This document shows, one piece after another, positions 49,494 to 60,966 of a stretch of DNA of 64,000 bases (position 1 is the stretch's first letter; each line of letters starts with the position of its first letter). The position numbers and the translations under genes are program-made. This DNA is from Eumeta japonica (lineage: Eukaryota > Arthropoda > Insecta > Lepidoptera > Psychidae). Location: assembly GCA_005406025.1 (NCBI GenBank), contig BGZK01001396.1, positions 1-64,000 of the forward strand, given 5' to 3'. Below the pieces are notes generated by a model. It had not been told where the DNA came from. It did no database searches and worked only from the letters and a program-made list of their open reading frames with translations.

Positions 49494-50513
49494 GACTGAA
49501 GGGCTCAGTGCGGTTCAGAGGCTGTTGAACGAACAAAGACATTAAAAAAAAAATTGTCTAATTTAAGTTATTGTTGTTGAAAATGTTGTTACTCTTTTTT
49601 TAGTACATTTCTAACAGAAAATCTATAGTTAGTAAAATACAAAAATTCAACTCGAATACATGGAAACATTCAAACAAATATATTTGTTTGTTTAAATACA
49701 AGAAAAGGCCACATCGACTAATTGACTAAATAGACATATTTGTTTTTATCACTTATTCAACTGAATATAAAACAATTACTATATTTAGTATGGTTTATAG
49801 CAATTTTGTATAAACCCTATCAAAACAGTTACTTATATTGATGTTTTACGAATGATTGTAGAGCTGAAATTGTTGAAAATTTTGAAAGTCGACTAATAAA
49901 CAAGTATCATCAAGTATTAACACTCTCTCGGAATCCAGAGCGTACAAAACTTTAGAGACGTGAATTTGACGAATATTGGACAGGATGTGATTAATGGAAG
50001 CTCCGGTGGGTCGGAGCTTTCGAAAATGGGGTAGCTAGGGGGTGATCTGCATAAACGACGTTTAATGCGAGCTTAGGGGGTGGCGAGTTATCTGTTATAT
50101 GTTGAACTCGATATTTTTATACGCAAAGTACAAAAAATGTTGTTCTGTTTTGGTTTTCAAGTTAACAACATTGAACAAATATTTTTCAGTCGGTACAAAT
50201 GTTAAAGATAACTGTGATATTATATTTGTTTAACCTAAAGAATAAAGATTGTAAATGTTATCATATAGCGGAAAAATACGAAGGTCAAAACAAAATCCTT
50301 TCTTACAATAAAACGTTAATATTATTAATTACATATTATAATCTAAGATATAATTAATTTAATAAATAACCTAATTCTTCATAAAAACTTATTATTTGGG
50401 AGAAAGTACAGTAAAATGTTACCCTATTCTTTTTATAAATGTCGAGTAGTAGAATAATTTAGATCAAATATTCTGAAGATTGGAATTAATTATTTGCTTT
50501 TCCTTTTGAAATC

Positions 50514-50680
50514 AACTCCTTAAGAATCGATTTTCATACATAGCCCATGGTACGCAAAATAGATGGGGAGCGAAGTCGAGTGTTAACAAAAACTGAAGTT
50601 TTTGTACATGTACATTACAAGAAAATAATTCTTACGAAGTCGCGCGTCGGAATTGATACGCATTTTTTAAATTATGCAAC
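50514..50680. repeat. Partial second copy of the 9.2-10.3 kb repeat family
   Basis: It shares ACTCCTTAAGAATCGATTTT with 9261-9280. About 120 bases later it shares the CGCGCGTCGGA..TGA.ACGCATTTTTT stretch found just right of the inverted repeat near 10250. The roughly 1 kb interior of the first copy is absent. Confidence 0.5.
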
Positions 50681-51299
50681 AACAAACTGCACACAAAGTA
50701 GCGTGGCACGCTTCGAATGCAAAATGACTCTCTTAATTCAGCTCATAACCTATAAAAAACCACAACGCTCGTGACGCGATCTCAGGAGACGACGTATCGG
50801 GGTCACGGGACGGCGCTACACCATTGTGTTAGCGCTCGAGAGGCGCCCATTGTTCGTAGGACAAAAAAGGCGGGTGGGGCCCTGAAAAACTTGAAAATTC
50901 ATGAAAAAATATGACTCCGTTTAAAAAAAAAGCACTCTCGTGTTTCGAGTCCATAGCTAATGTTGCAAATGTTCGTTTTCAAGGGATGTGATTTTGTTCT
51001 CGAAAGGACATTTTTTTTTATTGAAGTGAAAATGTCTAGAGGAATCTTAGGTGATTTTCGGATTAGTAAAGTCTTATGAGTCCGCGTCATCGTGCTTCTA
51101 AGTTATAGAAATGCGTATTGGAGAACTATTAGCCGAGAAAGTTGACAATTGAAAGTGGGTTCGGTCTCTCCAATTATTGTACTTTCGAACGTTTCCCGAA
51201 AGCATCAACACAATAATTCTTGACTCGTCGGCTGGGACGGATTTCGAATATACACGATGTTAATTATCACCTTAGATAGGCTTTTAAGTATATAAAGCT

Positions 51300-51735
51300 T
51301 ATACGACACCAACAGCGGAGTACTTCAAACTGTCATATTGTAATATTGTCACACGTCAAAATATGTTGTTTCAACTTCACAATTGACGGTTAATCGGTAA
51401 TTTTAGAAATTACGTTGGAGGTGTATGGGGCCACCTCCAAATGTTAAGTTATCTTTCAAATCCGCCATTTTGGCATTTGTGACATTGACAGTTGATACTT
51501 AGTTGATACTTAGTAGGTTTAATTTGACTATTTGCATAATGATTTAGATTAATAGACAATAAGTGAGATTTTTCTTCGCAATCCGTTTTGGAAATTCGAG
51601 ATATGTATAAAATTAAGCGCTTATCGCAACTGATGGTAGCCTGCCAATTAACATTTAACTCGACAAATAATTTTTTAAAGCATCGGAATTTGATAATTTT
51701 GCTAAATGTTAAAATAAATGTTATGGTTAATAGCT
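51300..51735 (+). repeat. Repeat family R2, copy 2
   Basis: Same direction as the 42160 copy, with many substitutions and a few gaps. Ends are not sharply defined and I see no terminal repeats. Confidence 0.75.
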
Positions 51736-52317
51736 AAAAGGAGATCTAAACGCTTCTATATAAACTTGGGCTCAAATGTAAAAGGGTCAGAATTATGGAA
51801 ATTTCTAGCTTATATATTAACAAAATCTCACTATAAATTATCAATTCAGAATTTATAGAAAGCCGAATTATTAGATAATTAGTAAAAATGAGGTTATGTA
51901 AAAACTTACATATGTTTTTGAAGTACAGTGAATATGTTGAGGTAGATGTATAAATGTGCAATATATAAGTACTGCCAAAATGCTAAAGAACATACAATTC
52001 GTAGACTTAAGGTCACGAGTAAAGACATACTCAAAAACAATATATTACATATTTAATAAAATTATTAATTAAATGTTATTCGTCTTCAATTAACATTAAC
52101 ACTTGATCTACGAAGCGTGCAGGTGGTCATATATTTTGTTGGTATCTAGCCTAAGAAAAATAACATATTACACAAGTCACATGCGCGCAGCAGCCTACAG
52201 TGCAATTACAATAGTATTTAATTATTGCCTCCCTCTCTGTGCGGGAGTTTTAATAAAATATAAATAAAATAAGTTTTCGACTTCTATGTCTAGACTCGAT
52301 GCGTCCTCTAGGTAAAC

Positions 52318-52357
52318 GAAACATGTCAAATAAAGCCTGCTTTATTTGACATGTTTC
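52318..52357. repeat. Perfect hairpin, 19-base stem, 2-base spacer
   Basis: GAAACATGTCAAATAAAGC, CT, exact reverse complement. Confidence 0.95.
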
Positions 52358-53606
52358 TAAAGAAATGAGAATTAGTTCGTTTTCTGTAAGCCGGGGAAAA
52401 TAGTTTAAATTATCGTTTTGTACGACAATTGCTTCAAAATTAGCTCTTCGTCTGTTGTAATTATTTATTATAATAAAGTCTGCTAAATCATTTTCAACAT
52501 TCTTAAGCATATTTCTGTGATCTACTATTCCCCATATGATCAACAAAAGTGACGGAAAGTGATCAACAATGACTCCGGGAGCTGTCAGCTGTCACTGTCA
52601 GAGTGCAGCCTAAAAATAAATACCGAATCGATTTTTAGACGAGAGTCGATTGCAAGATTATTTATTATACCTTTATTGAAACTTAAAACTAACGAATATA
52701 TTAATTCGAAATGCAAATACTATTTTTACTTTATATGTTTATCGAAATAATTAATCGGTGCATTTTTTTTTCTAAACAGAGGAACTTGTTTACATTAATC
52801 GATTGCATTTTAATCCATAAACTAATTTGTTCGGACCCCCAACTTATTTTTTAGTTTTCTCATTTCCCAGATTGTAACTTGTGTTGATTTTTTACACTTT
52901 GAAAGAGAAAAATATGATTCATTTTTTAAACCATGTACAACTTATTATAGTTGGGCCTAGTAATTCCCGTCTTCTTTGTAAGTACAAAGTATTTAAGTAT
53001 ATAACTATTGATCTTTAAACACTCCGTTGCATGTCATGATTCGTATTGCAAATTTATTGCAAAGTTTGCATGTGACGAATATACGCTTCTTTTGATGGAC
53101 TCCAATAACCCACAGTGCTCGATGTCTTTATTTTGCTGACCGTATTTTCCTGAAATTTCAAGGCACTTGCATCTCACACTCATACTTGCACGATCATCAA
53201 CAATCGACAAATTTAAATTTACTATTAAATCACTTATGCGTTCTAAATAACCGGCAATGCAAAACAAAATACATTTAAAGTCGAGATCTTGATATATCCT
53301 AAATCTTTGATTTTAAAATCACAACATTATGAATAATTATCTGCAACTTCCAACCGGATACAACAAACGAGCGGAACGTTCAATCAGAATGATTTATGAT
53401 ACTCCCAATAATATTCCCGGTCCACCTGTCCGCGCGCCGCGCACGCGTGTTAAACCGAGCATTAAAAGGTAAAGTATTTTGTTTGGATACGGCGTTTGTG
53501 GCATATTTAACACGCTTATGTTGAAATAGAGAAAAATCAGAAGAATCATTTTAAATACCGAAGTACAATGTCGGCACCTGTAAACCATTTTTCTCGAAGT
53601 TTTTAT

Positions 53607-54415
53607 TTTATTTTACGAAATAAGTAAAAATAACACAATACGAGTTCAGGGCTGTAAGGCAAATGAGCAAGTATTTCTATACATAACGTCTCCAAATCTT
53701 TAGTTGTTTGCCTAGCTATAGGTGGTGAGGCGTTGACGTGGTGAAAGAGAATTGTAATGCGAGGTCGTATTTCCTGAACTTTTTCAAAAGCAAGAGACAA
53801 ATAATTATTACTATACTAGTCTGCGTCTTCTTTTATCTTCTTAAACAATTGTTGCGTAATGACCTATCATTCCGAAGAAAGGAGCCACCATCTTTTTTTC
53901 CGATGCTTCGGTCTCGCTTTACTTTGGCACGCAACTCCTCGAAAAGAAACACTCGCTGATCAGACTGTTTTTTGGTTTCGAAATCTTAATAATAAATTTA
54001 CCTTTCGTTATCTGTAACTATATCGTACACAGCAATTGAGTCACCACTGGTAAATCTTTGTATCATTTCATGGCGCTAATTAATACGACGGAATTTTCGA
54101 GCGTCGGTCAAGTCATGAGATATCCACCGAGTACAAAGCTTCCTGACCGCTAAAAAGTTATGAAGGATTTTGTGCTCCTGTACCGATGCACAAGGTTGTC
54201 CGTACCGGCTGGTAGGTCATTTTTTTTGCCAATGTCTATCATGAGCCGCACAGGGCTGATGTTGTCTTCGGTTCTCGCCGAAGAAGGATATCCCTCAAGC
54301 AGACCGTCAGTCAGATTAATGCGACCACGTTTTAACTTGTTTATCCAGTTATAAACAGTGGCCAGGGATGAAACTTCATCATGATAGGTCTACCAAGGTC
54401 TGTTATAAGTTTTTT
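53607..54415 (-). pseudogene. Decayed mariner transposase
   Basis: Read on the minus strand in several frames, successive blocks follow mariner transposase order. The helix-turn-helix end is TVYNWINKLKRGR.NLTDGL, then EDNISPVRLMI, then YDIVTDNE. ETKKQSDQRVF, RAKVKRDRSIGKK and FEKVQEIRPRITILFHHVNA come next, and then HLPYSPELVLCYFYLF. Spacing between the second and third catalytic positions is 34 residues, the mariner D34D pattern. All three catalytic Asp appear lost: TGDE is now TDNE, HHDN is HHVN (53735-53737), and CDFYLF is CYFYLF. There are frameshifts and stops, the 5' end starts inside the DNA-binding region, and the C-terminal end after DFYLF..IK is missing. Inactive. Confidence 0.85.
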
Positions 54416-56379
54416 AGTTTAAATGGTAAGGAAAATCATAGAAAATCATTGCAAGAAAATTTTCTCGCTTTAAATTCATGTCGCCGTTAGACAAATAATT
54501 TTCTTTTTGTTGCCAATATAAGAACAAATAACAAACGAATGCAATGTACCTAATAAGGTTGGTTAATTTAGAAAAATTTAAATATGTTTTATTTTAAATT
54601 TTCTAAGTAGCCAATTCTAAGAATTTTAAGTGTGACCTACGTATTAATGATCTCATTTCACTGGATTGCAACAAGATGTAAGTTATGAAATATAAATTAC
54701 TCATTTCAAAGGATATACCTTTGACAAAATTGATTCGATCAAAGTCTCTACGAAGAAGGTCTTTAAGGGGAGTTTTATAATTTGCAAACCTTTTAAGCTG
54801 TCTTCAAACGGAGGGCCATCGCAAATTATGTTTCATTAAATTTCTTCATCTCATAGTGTAAAACAAATATACTGAAATACAATATAACAAGAATAATAAT
54901 ATAAGAGACATATTGCATAATGTATCTACATAATATTTAATATATACCCACATACACATATCACTAAAACTTATGCAAACAAAATACAAATACACTTACA
55001 TATAAGACATTCCATTTGCACGTTTCATCTTTTCCTCTCTTGAAGAAAAAAAAAGCATGTATATGCATAGTAATGTTTAGTAATAAGTATTTCTGGTAAT
55101 TAACTAACATAATCCACGATATTAAGAGCGCGGTCTCGTGGCACAAGTATTTTATACTTATATGAAGACCATGGCACAGCGTTATTTTGTTAAAACGTGT
55201 TTCATTAACAAATATTTTTACTTTTTATTTTTGTATTATCAATATGTACTTATATGTGAAAAAAAAGACTAACACAACTATTGTGAAGAATTGATAAGTT
55301 AGCAATAATTTTGAGTTTTGTTTACAATTAATTTTAAATGATTGTCTTTTATTTATAATAAATCATTGTGTTCAATTTTCACGTTCATGAAACACATTAA
55401 ATGTTTGCCTGACTTCATTGGATCGTTTTCTGGCCAATACGGGTATTGTAATAGATGAGTTTTGCAAGTTTTGTGATACTTCGTGTATGCATATTTTATT
55501 TAGCGTACATAAATCGCATTACCTCATCAAAATGGCTAAGACATAAACCTACTCTTTGTAAAACCCTAATACTTCAGACTGCAACCTTATTGAAAGCTGC
55601 TGATATATTGCCGTATGTAGTGAGGTAATGAATGAGAGGAGGGGAACGCTGAAAAAGAGGGACTCCCGAAGGGAGGAGTGGGAGGGAGCATGAGAAGAAA
55701 ATGATGTCTTTGAGATGCGTTAGCGACGTGTAAATTGTTCCCCATTCGTTTCGCTTCGTGTAGGATTAAGATGTAAATAGATTCTGAGATTGATTTTTCT
55801 TTTGTTATTATTTTCTCTTCTTTTATGACAAATGAAAAAAATTAAAAGCAATAATTTTTATCTTCTTTTAGGTATAAGAATTGTTAAATTAAAAGCAATA
55901 AATAAATAAATATATGCCAAATCAAGTGGAAACAACTTATTTTTCTTGTTGCCTTATTGGTGTTTCAACAATGATCGAAAACAACTCTCGCCACTGATGT
56001 ACACGTGTTTTTCTTTTTATAAATAATATATACTTTCAGAGGCAGCATAAAGTTTTAAATCGTCTTCAGGCAAAAACTTTAGTACATGTACAAGCAGCGT
56101 ATTTTCGAATTGTTTGTTCGTTTTTGTTACGTATCCCGTTTCTTTTGAATTTAGCACTACACATCGTAATTAATATATTTAAGTGTTTAACAATCGTAAT
56201 AGTTAATATATGCAAATATTTGTTCACATCCATAATAAAGGAGCAAAAAGATTGCCCAATCAACATCGAGATGATTCAACGTTTTCTTTTTTTTTCAATT
56301 CTACGATTGACGGTTATACTAAGCGCGTTGCCTTCGATCAGGTTCGATCTTGCTTAATGAGTTCTTAATTTAGGTCAAA

Positions 56380-56780
56380 TTATACTAAACGCTCCGTGCC
56401 TGGGAGAGCGCGCAGATCTTCTGTTCCGGATGTGGAGATCGCTTGGTGACGGCGACCGTCTCAAATATAAAGGAGTGGCAGGGTAGGCCTTCAGCAATGG
56501 GTGTGATTAAACCACAGCAGTAAGCAGGAGACAGAGATGCGTCTTTCTTTGCTCGTGCGTATGCAAAATAACGGCGAGTGTATCCATAGAGCGCAGTTTC
56601 GCCGTTTAAAAGCTGCTCAAAGCGGCCCGCGCATAAAATATATATTCTCATCACACTGCGCCATATTTCCACATATTTCGTGCACGAAATACGAAAATGT
56701 TGGAAACGTCACCCGGTTTAAGCGGTTTGATGACGTCATAAAACCCCGCCGTTATCAACTCCGCCTTTGGCCTACATAAA
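56380..56780. promoter_or_regulatory. GC-richer island
   Basis: Contains CCCGCGCATAAAATATATA near 56625 and the direct-repeat half sites TGACGTCA at about 56730 (a full CRE-type palindrome). Confidence 0.3.
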
Positions 56781-58429
56781 TCAGTGCTCTCTTCGCGACT
56801 ACGCCAACATGCAAATCTACACTCTATTTTACTATAAAATACAGTAGCCTTTCATACGAAAAGATGGGGAGTCGAAAAAAAAATAGGCCCCGTGAAAGCT
56901 CGCAATAAAGGGCCGTTTATACGTGGATCACGTTATGCCGCCGCATTAAGCATTGCTGGCTTGTTTTTAACTGCATTCAGGTGAATGTTTTGGCCGCGAA
57001 TGCGGGCGTATTAGCCTAACTTCATCTTAATCCCGTGTCGCTTTTACATGTGCAGCTTAGCGTAAAGGTTCCGACTGCATTAATTAGGGACCGTGATTTA
57101 AACTGCCTCAAATTTTCATCTCGTCTAAGGGCATGATGAAATTTAAACGTTGAATTAAAGTTAAGATTTGAAGAGTCAAACTTCTTATTTCAACAGTATT
57201 ACACTTAATTTATTTATATATCCAAAGAAGAAGAAATAAGAACAAGCAATTTATTTTTTATTTATATACACGTAATTGAAACGAAATAAACATATTGTTG
57301 GTGTTTTGATATTTAAGTTTAAATAAATAGATAAATAATTAATTTTTTAAGTTTACCAGCTACTGCACCGAAAAATTTTCACCTTCATGAACACGCGAAT
57401 GCATTTTTATTCATACATAAATCCAACTGAAACCGCGCAGTGATTGCGAAGGAAACTGTTGTTTCTTAACAACTGATATTTTCTCGTCTATTTCAACGTT
57501 TTACGTATTTGTGAAATCTATTTTTAAAAATCAACTAATTTTCCGTGAGCTGATTTTGATGGTATAAAGCCTATTTGTTACCCCAAGCTACGCTTAAGTT
57601 ACCCATAAAACCCCATGAAAATTGGTAAAAAAAGTAGAGATTAGCGTGTCCAGTACAACAAAATTACTTTTTAAGTTTCAAAAGTAATTCTGTTGTATTG
57701 TGTTACGTACTGCAATTTACTCGCAATCAGATTTTCGGTAAGTATTTTCTAATGTACAGAACTACGTCTCTACAATTTTTTATATGTGTAAATTTTGAGT
57801 TATTGTACAGACTTGTGTAGATTTTTTTTTAATTCTCATGTAATAAAAAATATATTCATACATCAGAGTCCGTTTTTAACAGACGTACGTTATAAAATTG
57901 TAAAAGATGCATTAACATTTATAGAAATCCAGAAAATAACTTATTTTTTGATTTTCCATTAAAGTAAGAAAATTGTTAAATCCTTTCATCCGAAATGCAG
58001 ATAATTCGAAAATTATTAAAATATTATAATTTTGAAAAGTGTGATAATTCAGCGTCCGTTGATTTCTAAAACGCTGAAATAAAAAAAAAAAGATTTCGAT
58101 TTTCTGCTGACAAAGAAACACCTGAGAACAATTTAAAACATGTAATCCTCTGAGACATGTATCAACAAATATGTAATAACTATGTTTTTTTCTATCTTTA
58201 TTATGTCTTAATAAAAATCCATGTTGATTTTACAGACTTGTGAATTGTGATATAGAGATGAAAATACAATATATGTATTCTGTGAGAAGATGGATTTGTT
58301 CAAAGAGAACGGTAATAAATTATGAGACAGAGAACCCACTACAAAAGTTATTTCACAGCAAAAACACAGAATCGACTAGGATTTACCGTAGTCAAAACAG
58401 TCTAAATAGTACCATGGGACACTAAACGT

Positions 58430-58690
58430 CACGAACGGCACAAGAGCGAACGGAGTCGGGGACAGAAGCGAGTACAGTAATACGCGGCCGTCAGACCGAC
58501 TCCGTAATGTTAATCTGCATAAAGTTGAAATATAGCGTGACGGCAACTCTTTACAGTGATTTGGATCAATACGAAACTCGTCGAGTCAATAGGCCCGACA
58601 TTTGCGGGCTCCGTACGTACGCGTTTTTATGAGTTAATCACGGGACCCCCCGGTGCCTTCCATATTTTATTGTTTGCCGCACGTCAAGCT
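58430..58690. promoter_or_regulatory. GC-richer island
   Basis: CG-rich words alternate with TAATGTTAATCTGCATAAAG. A GGGACCCCCCGGTGCC stretch marks its right part. Confidence 0.25.
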
Positions 58691-59559
58691 TTTCGAAGTT
58701 TTTCAGGGTTGTTCGAAAAGGATGAGAATTGAAAAACCCTCGTAATATAATAGCTAAATAAGATTCACATGTTTCCTTTTACGAAAAGTTAAGAGGACAG
58801 TTCGATGTAAAGAAAACCGTTCAAGAAATAAGACGCCGCTATTGTTTATTTTTTATTTCATACAACGCAACAGGTACATTGTCAATGTTTGAAATACATT
58901 TCATAAAAAAAATACGAAAATACTATTTACTTGTACAAGCATAAATTCTGTAATAATAACAGATATTCTTGCCCCATACTACAGGAATGATGATCTACGC
59001 GTGAAACGGTAATAATAATAAATTGTTTTATTTCTTTAAGTATAATAGTCATGAATAATTAAAAACAAATAACAAAAAAGTCTATACGTAAATTAGTTAT
59101 GCATATAATGGTAGTCATCCTTTACGGTCATTTGATTATTTGAAATCAATTTGCAGTCATTTTTTTATGTTTTCGTATCCAGGTGAACAAAGCGACAAAT
59201 AGTTGATTTTTAATGACCCTATAACCAAAAAAATCAAGTAAACCTATTCTCTTCTACAAGAAAACAAGCCTATACTTTAATGTGCATCAAATTAAAAGAG
59301 TGATTACAGTAGATAGTCTTCATGGAGTACCTGAACGTTACACGTATATCATACGTAAATTTTTAATTTACGAAACGTACATATTTTCATATTGAGGGTG
59401 CTGTACGAAAGCCATCAGTGTCGCCAACTTTTAAATTTTTAACATGTCACTAATATTTATTTTTTGCTCGATACAAACATTTTTAATTCTCTCACGACAA
59501 ACGAAAGACTCATCTGGCAATCGTCTCCATGCGGAACCCTACAATCATTAGAAACACGC

Positions 59560-59910
59560 TTCGTTCGATCTACGGTTCGTTTCAGACAATCCGACGGAAC
59601 ACAAAGTACAGAAAGGCGGGCGAACAGAATAGATCGCCGATATTGATTCGTTTACGGACACCTGTAAACGCTGACGGGCGTTACCCGCGTTCCGTTTTAT
59701 GCTTCATAAATCCGTGGCGGCTTCGCGCGGTCTACTTCACGGCGTTTATGGAACGGGCCCGTATATACGATGGAAGGTTACGAGCATATTATTCGCGCGC
59801 CTATTCCCATGAAAGGAAATAGCGTGAGAAGCGTTCTAGATCGTTTTGAAATATTCAGGCCGCCCGACCCGGTGTTCGTTGGTTGGATGATTATTCACAC
59901 GGGTGATGTA
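59560..59910. promoter_or_regulatory. GC-richer island
   Basis: Two near-identical TTTATGGAAC/TTCATAAATCCG caudal/Hox-like cores within 60 bases (59700-59760). Three overlapping plus-strand open frames (59464-59961) have no protein resemblance. Confidence 0.3.
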
Positions 59911-60367
59911 GGGAAATTGAGAAAGCAGGACGGTAAATGTTCATCATATTTCAATGGATGACATTTTACATCATCTTTTTAATTTATTTTTAGGCTGTTG
60001 CGTATTTTTTTTATTTTTTTTTAAATTGATATTTTTTATTTATCACTTTTTAATTCTGTTTTGACCGTATCCTAGAATTGCTTTACCGTCATTGTCTGTG
60101 TCAACGTAGTCTCTTGTTGTAATAATCGTGAAAAATTGCTTTCATTGATATCTAGTTATCAATTAATTATTAATATCATACCTATTTTATTATTTATTTG
60201 TTACTCTTACTGAAACAATTTATGTAACGGTCGACAAAATTATTTTTCAAAACAATAAAATTCTGGGTAAGTAATTCGAATTTGAAAAATATGTAATTAT
60301 ATTAATTATTTTTCAAGTTACCAAGACCTATTTAAACGATTATACTTTCTAACTAACTTTAATTCAC

Positions 60368-60966
60368 GACGCTTGCTTGCAACATGCATAACGTGCAGCA
60401 TGCAACCCTCCGCTGACCCTCGAATCTGTCCCTCCACTACGAATATCTATCCAAAGAACTGAATATTAATTCGAAAGGATTGACAGATATCGAACACCTA
60501 AGCAAGAGTTTACTTTATAATTATCTTAGTCCGCCAATCGTTATATTGTTAATTTCTACGTTTCATGCAAATCAAGCACATCCTCAGGAAAATGCAGACA
60601 ATCACATCCACCAGGGCGTAAGGAGTGTTTGAAACAACCGACAAATGCGGTCCCAACTTCGATATGTGAACTGCGGTCATGCAATACGTCAAAGGGTGAC
60701 GGAAGCATACTTACCATTAGCGACAGATCACCACCAATAGACATGCCTGTCAATTGTCATAGCCTAACCATCACCAACCATTACCCAAATAGTTATAGAA
60801 GCGTCCAATAATGGCGATTTATAAATGTATATTTAGTCATTGAGCAATTTAATATTATCATGTTTTAAAATTTTGAAAGATACCAAAATATTTAAACGTA
60901 TCCCCTTCTCAAGCAAACAAGAGTGTATTATGTATTTCCGCAAATTAACACCTCACACAATAGAAC
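60368..60966 (+). repeat. Repeat family R1, copy 3
   Basis: The core at 60368-60630 ends with CCACCAGGGCGTAAGGAGTG as in copy 2. About 310 further bases precede the TTAACACCTCACACAATAG motif at about 60945. The extra segment has a 65-codon minus-strand open frame (60556-60753) that I regard as repeat-derived. Confidence 0.75.

Noticed and set aside
52250..52546. 98-codon minus-strand frame (..NYFPRLTENELILISLETCQ..)
   Set aside because: It may be a scrap of a transposon protein, but I cannot name one, and a perfect 19-base hairpin interrupts its end.
53034..53267. 77-codon minus-strand frame, protein-like
   Set aside because: No recognised family, no splice sites examined fit the NCKAP5-like phases, and it neighbours transposon debris.
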